A DNA stretch of 41,200 nucleotides from Alitiscatomonas aceti (lineage in GTDB: Bacteria; Bacillota; Clostridia; Lachnospirales; Lachnospiraceae): positions 1 to 41,200 of the forward strand of contig NZ_JAOQJF010000030.1 in assembly GCF_025567195.1 (NCBI RefSeq), given 5' to 3'. A program made the position numbers and the translations under genes. Under the pieces are notes generated by a model, which was not told the origin of the DNA, did not search any database, and was given only the letters and a program-made list of their open reading frames with translations. Of the stretch, positions 39,188 to 41,200 are shown piece by piece (within the stretch, counting starts at the first letter, position 1; the number at the start of each line of letters is the position of its first letter).

Positions 39188-40297
39188 CTATACGAATGCC
39201 TGGGCTACTTTTGGCATCATCTCGCTGATCTTAATATGCTGCGGACATTCCTTTTCACAGTGATGGCAGGCCCAGCAGGCGTCGGCCTTAACGGACAGGG
39301 CCTCATATGCCTCCTTAGCCGGGGTCATGCCGTGGCTGGCAGTCATATTATATGCAGCAAACAGCTCCGGAATATTCAGGCCAAAGGGACACGGCATGCA
39401 GTAAGCGCATTTGGTGCAGTTCACAAGGGCCATTTCGTCGAAGATCTTTTTGGCTTTTTCGTAAACGGCCTTTTCTTCCTCTGTCACCATGCCCACATGG
39501 CTGCGGCTGGCGTATTCCAGGTTGGCCTCCACCTGCTCCGGCTCGGTCATGCCGCTTAAGAGAAGGCTTACCTCCGGCTTATCCCATAAGAAGTCCAGAG
39601 CGTATTCCACATGGGATTTTCCTTCCGGGAAGGCCTCGGCCACATGGGGTGCCAGGTTGGCCAGCTTTCCGCCTAACAGCGGCTCCATGATCACAACGCC
39701 CAGTCCCTTGGAGGCTGCGTATTTTAAGCCTTCGGTCCCTGCCTGGTGGGTCAGGTTGATGTAGTTATACTGGATCTGGCAGAAATCCCAGCCGTCATAG
39801 GAATCGATGATCTCCTTGAACAGGTCCAGGGAATCATGGAAGGAAAAGCCTATGTAGCGGATCTTTCCAGCGGCCTTGGCCTCCTCCAGCTTCTTTGTCA
39901 GATTGAGCTTTTTCACCTTTTCCTCATAGCGTTCCCTGCTTAAGGCATGAAGCAGGTAAAAATCGATGTGGTCCGTATCCAGCTTCTTTAACTGTTCATC
40001 CAGATATTTGTCAAAGTCATCCTCTGTCTCCAGGAGCCATACAGGCATTTTATCTGCCAGGTACACCTTTTCACGGTAGCCGTCCTTTAAGGCCTTTCCA
40101 ACTACCAGCTCGCTGGTACCCTGGTGATACGGATACGCGGTGTCCACATAGTTGACGCCGTTATCGATGGCATGACGCACCATGGCGATGGCTTTTTCCT
40201 CGTTGATGGTCTTGTCTTCGTTGACCGGGAAGCGCATGCATCCAAAGCCCAAAGCCGAAACCTCAACACCAGTATTACCAAATTTTCTGTACTGCAT
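39188..40297 (-). CDS. Aldo/keto reductase with C-terminal ferredoxin-type domain
   Basis: Protein of 369 residues from ATG 40297 (GGAGG eight bases upstream; ATG 40312 overlaps that site). The AKR barrel has LGFGCMRFPV, the catalytic Asp-Tyr of YVDTAYPYHQG, a Lys in YLADKMP and the active-site His region of YLLHALSRE. Residues about 285-355 add two cysteine clusters, CTKCAYCMPCP and CWACHHCEKECP. The latter is a classic [4Fe-4S] motif, and such AKRs are common in anaerobes. Electron donor and substrate are unknown. It lies 19 bases after the DUF3783 gene. Confidence 0.93.
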   Translation of the reverse strand: MQYRKFGNTGVEVSALGFGCMRFPVNEDKTINEEKAIAMVRHAIDNGVNYVDTAYPYHQGTSELVVGKALKDGYREKVYLADKMPVWLLETEDDFDKYLDEQLKKLDTDHIDFYLLHALSRERYEEKVKKLNLTKKLEEAKAAGKIRYIGFSFHDSLDLFKEIIDSYDGWDFCQIQYNYINLTHQAGTEGLKYAASKGLGVVIMEPLLGGKLANLAPHVAEAFPEGKSHVEYALDFLWDKPEVSLLLSGMTEPEQVEANLEYASRSHVGMVTEEEKAVYEKAKKIFDEMALVNCTKCAYCMPCPFGLNIPELFAAYNMTASHGMTPAKEAYEALSVKADACWACHHCEKECPQHIKISEMMPKVAQAFV

Positions 40298-40316
40298 ATA
40301 CAATTCCTCCATTTAT

Positions 40317-40702
40317 TTATTGGGAACCTCCCTTTGTCATCGCTTCATGTTCCCTGGCGATCTCTTCATACAGCTTTTCCCCATCCCAGAACTGGTTCAC
40401 AGGGGTCAGCACTGCTTTATAGTCGATACGGCCCACCCCGGACCGGTACAGGGCGTGGATCACCGCATCCACCTGTGCAGACGCCAGGCCTGCCATGACC
40501 ATCATCTCGCAGTCAAATTCTGTACCCGGGCGGTCATTTTCCGCCGGAGGCACCTCCTTCACTCCGGCCAGGTATCCCACCGGCTGGAAATATTCCTCCG
40601 GTCCCACGGTCCTCATCCGCAGCCCCAGGGGAGCAGCGCCCGCTTTACCTTTTTTAACCGTTCCTGGTCCTTAAATCCGTACAGCAACACTGTTTCTTTC
40701 AT
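40317..40702 (-). pseudogene. DUF3783 protein gene with a single-base frameshift
   Basis: ATG 40700-40702 with AGGAG five bases upstream opens a frame reading KETVLLYGFKDQERL and KVKRALLP, then stops. The continuation, beginning MRTVGPEEYFQPVGYLAG at 40616 and ending with KAVLTPVNQFWDGEKLYEE and EIAREHE, lies one frame away. The two parts together make a normal DUF3783 protein of about 128 residues. The total span of 386 bases is one short of a multiple of three, consistent with a lost C in the CCCC run at 40628-40631 (minus strand). DUF3783 is uncharacterised. This is either a real disruption or an assembly error; the downstream genes look intact. Confidence 0.85.
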
Positions 40703-40753
40703 ATGATCTCCTGTCTGTTTTTTCATGTCCATTTCTGAAGCTGTTATTCTTTT

Positions 40754-40782
40754 ATTATATCAATTTTGCTGTTTTAATGCAA
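40754..40782 (-). promoter_or_regulatory. Promoter for the DUF3783-to-rpsA run
   Basis: Minus strand TTGCAT (40777-40782), 17-base spacer, TATAAT (40754-40759), about 50 bases before the DUF3783 ATG. No other strong promoter was seen down to rpsA, although internal ones may exist. Confidence 0.65.
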
Positions 40783-40802
40783 GACTGGCGTTTTGTTTCC
40801 GA

Positions 40803-41200
40803 CAGTCCTTTGTATACAGGAATTAACTTAAAAAATGAATTTTTTAAATTCCACCGTCCACATGCCCCACGTCTCCTTATGCGGCGGTATTTATTCTGGC
40901 AGCTCTTACACCGAAGGTTTTTGGCATTCAGGATTTATCTGAGAGTCGGATCGTGTCTGCCTTGTATGGGGGGACTTAAAGAGGGCAGCCAATATTTTTG
41001 ATAAGAAAATATGTCTCTGGTGTGTTTACCCTATCTGGTACATTTTTGCATTCTGATTCCGGGGCAGTCTGGACTATTGGGTACAAAGCGTACATTTTTT
41101 CTCCCATGGGGCTGTCGGTTAATACCGATTTTTTCCCCGGATAACAAAAGAATGAGACAGTCCGCAGAACTCCTGGCTTTTTCAGGGCTATGGTTTTCTG
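40803..41200. other. Right-edge stretch without a convincing gene
   Basis: Stop codons are frequent and no ORF has a ribosome site. A short plus-strand hairpin TCGGT-TAAT-ACCGA (41115-41128) followed by six T could be a weak terminator. GTACATTTTT occurs twice (about 41039 and 41090). One frame at about 41048-41145 reads without stop for some 30 codons (including VWTIGYKAYIFSPMG) but has no start; it may be a gene remnant. Confidence 0.4.

Noticed and set aside
38429..39559. Plus-strand frames running through the N gap
   Set aside because: They exist only because N gives no stops, and they are antisense to the phosphotransferase and aldo/keto reductase genes.
40777..41001. 74-codon plus-strand frame near the right edge
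   Set aside because: No ribosome site, start within the opposite-strand promoter, and no recognisable domain.

Overview
The window looks like part of the chromosome of a spore-forming, moderately GC-rich Firmicute of class Clostridia, most likely Lachnospiraceae. Pointers are a Clostridia-type alpha/beta small acid-soluble spore protein, a SpoVAF/GerA-family protein, a PadR-DUF1700-DUF4097-PspC module, the cmk-ispH-rpsA order, QueH, an anaerobe-type ferredoxin-domain aldo/keto reductase, and anaerobic (CbiG-type) cobalamin synthesis. I see no rRNA, tRNA, CRISPR array, transposase or prophage. One run of 316 N (38479-38794) and two probable single-base frameshifts in homopolymers suggest a draft or metagenome-derived assembly.

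Layout. 1-2002, minus strand: a LytTR response regulator with a sensor kinase running off the left edge (probably frameshifted), and a zinc-ribbon membrane protein. 2327-4342, plus: an ABC-F ATPase with its own promoter and terminator. 4376-6730, minus: HPr, Mrp/NBP35 ATPase and a membrane-anchored lipase. 6791-8604, minus: rpoD and queH, from a promoter inside the end of the upstream lipid kinase gene. 8692-17290, minus: a tightly packed nine-gene run, nadE > TrmH-type rRNA methylase > nfeD > SPFH/stomatin > patatin > small membrane protein > birA > mutY > lipid kinase, mostly with 4-8 base overlaps. 17469-19931, plus: tcdA and an orphan spoVAF-like gene. 19932-20535: two different families of long GC-rich palindromic repeats. 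20536-21294, plus: creatininase-family protein, overlapping tail to tail with an MFS transporter, which lies downstream of a second ABC-F gene (minus). 24252-25706, minus: guaB with clear promoter and terminator. 25834-29077, minus: cbiG, a double-domain CobU fusion and cobD. 29107-29349, minus: a spore DNA-protecting protein with a sigma-G-like promoter. 29588-31888, minus: the PadR-controlled envelope module, whose promoter is covered by two 25-27 bp dyads. 32159-33073, minus: a secreted cell-wall-binding-repeat protein. 33089-33690: a non-coding stretch with three copies of a TGGGCATA-N19-TATGCCCA dyad. 33691-40702, minus: DUF3783 (frameshifted), aldo/keto reductase, polyphosphate kinase 2 family phosphotransferase (with the N gap), HI0933-like flavoprotein, cmk, ispH and rpsA, closed by a terminator.

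Most genes are housekeeping: NAD, GTP, isoprenoid, cobalamin and queuosine synthesis, DNA repair and sigma factor. The most unusual content is in the non-coding regions (palindromic elements at 19935-20470 and the regular dyad triplet at 33373-33539), together with the CobU tandem fusion and the dense operator region in front of padR. All functional calls rest on reading motifs by eye; no database search was run.
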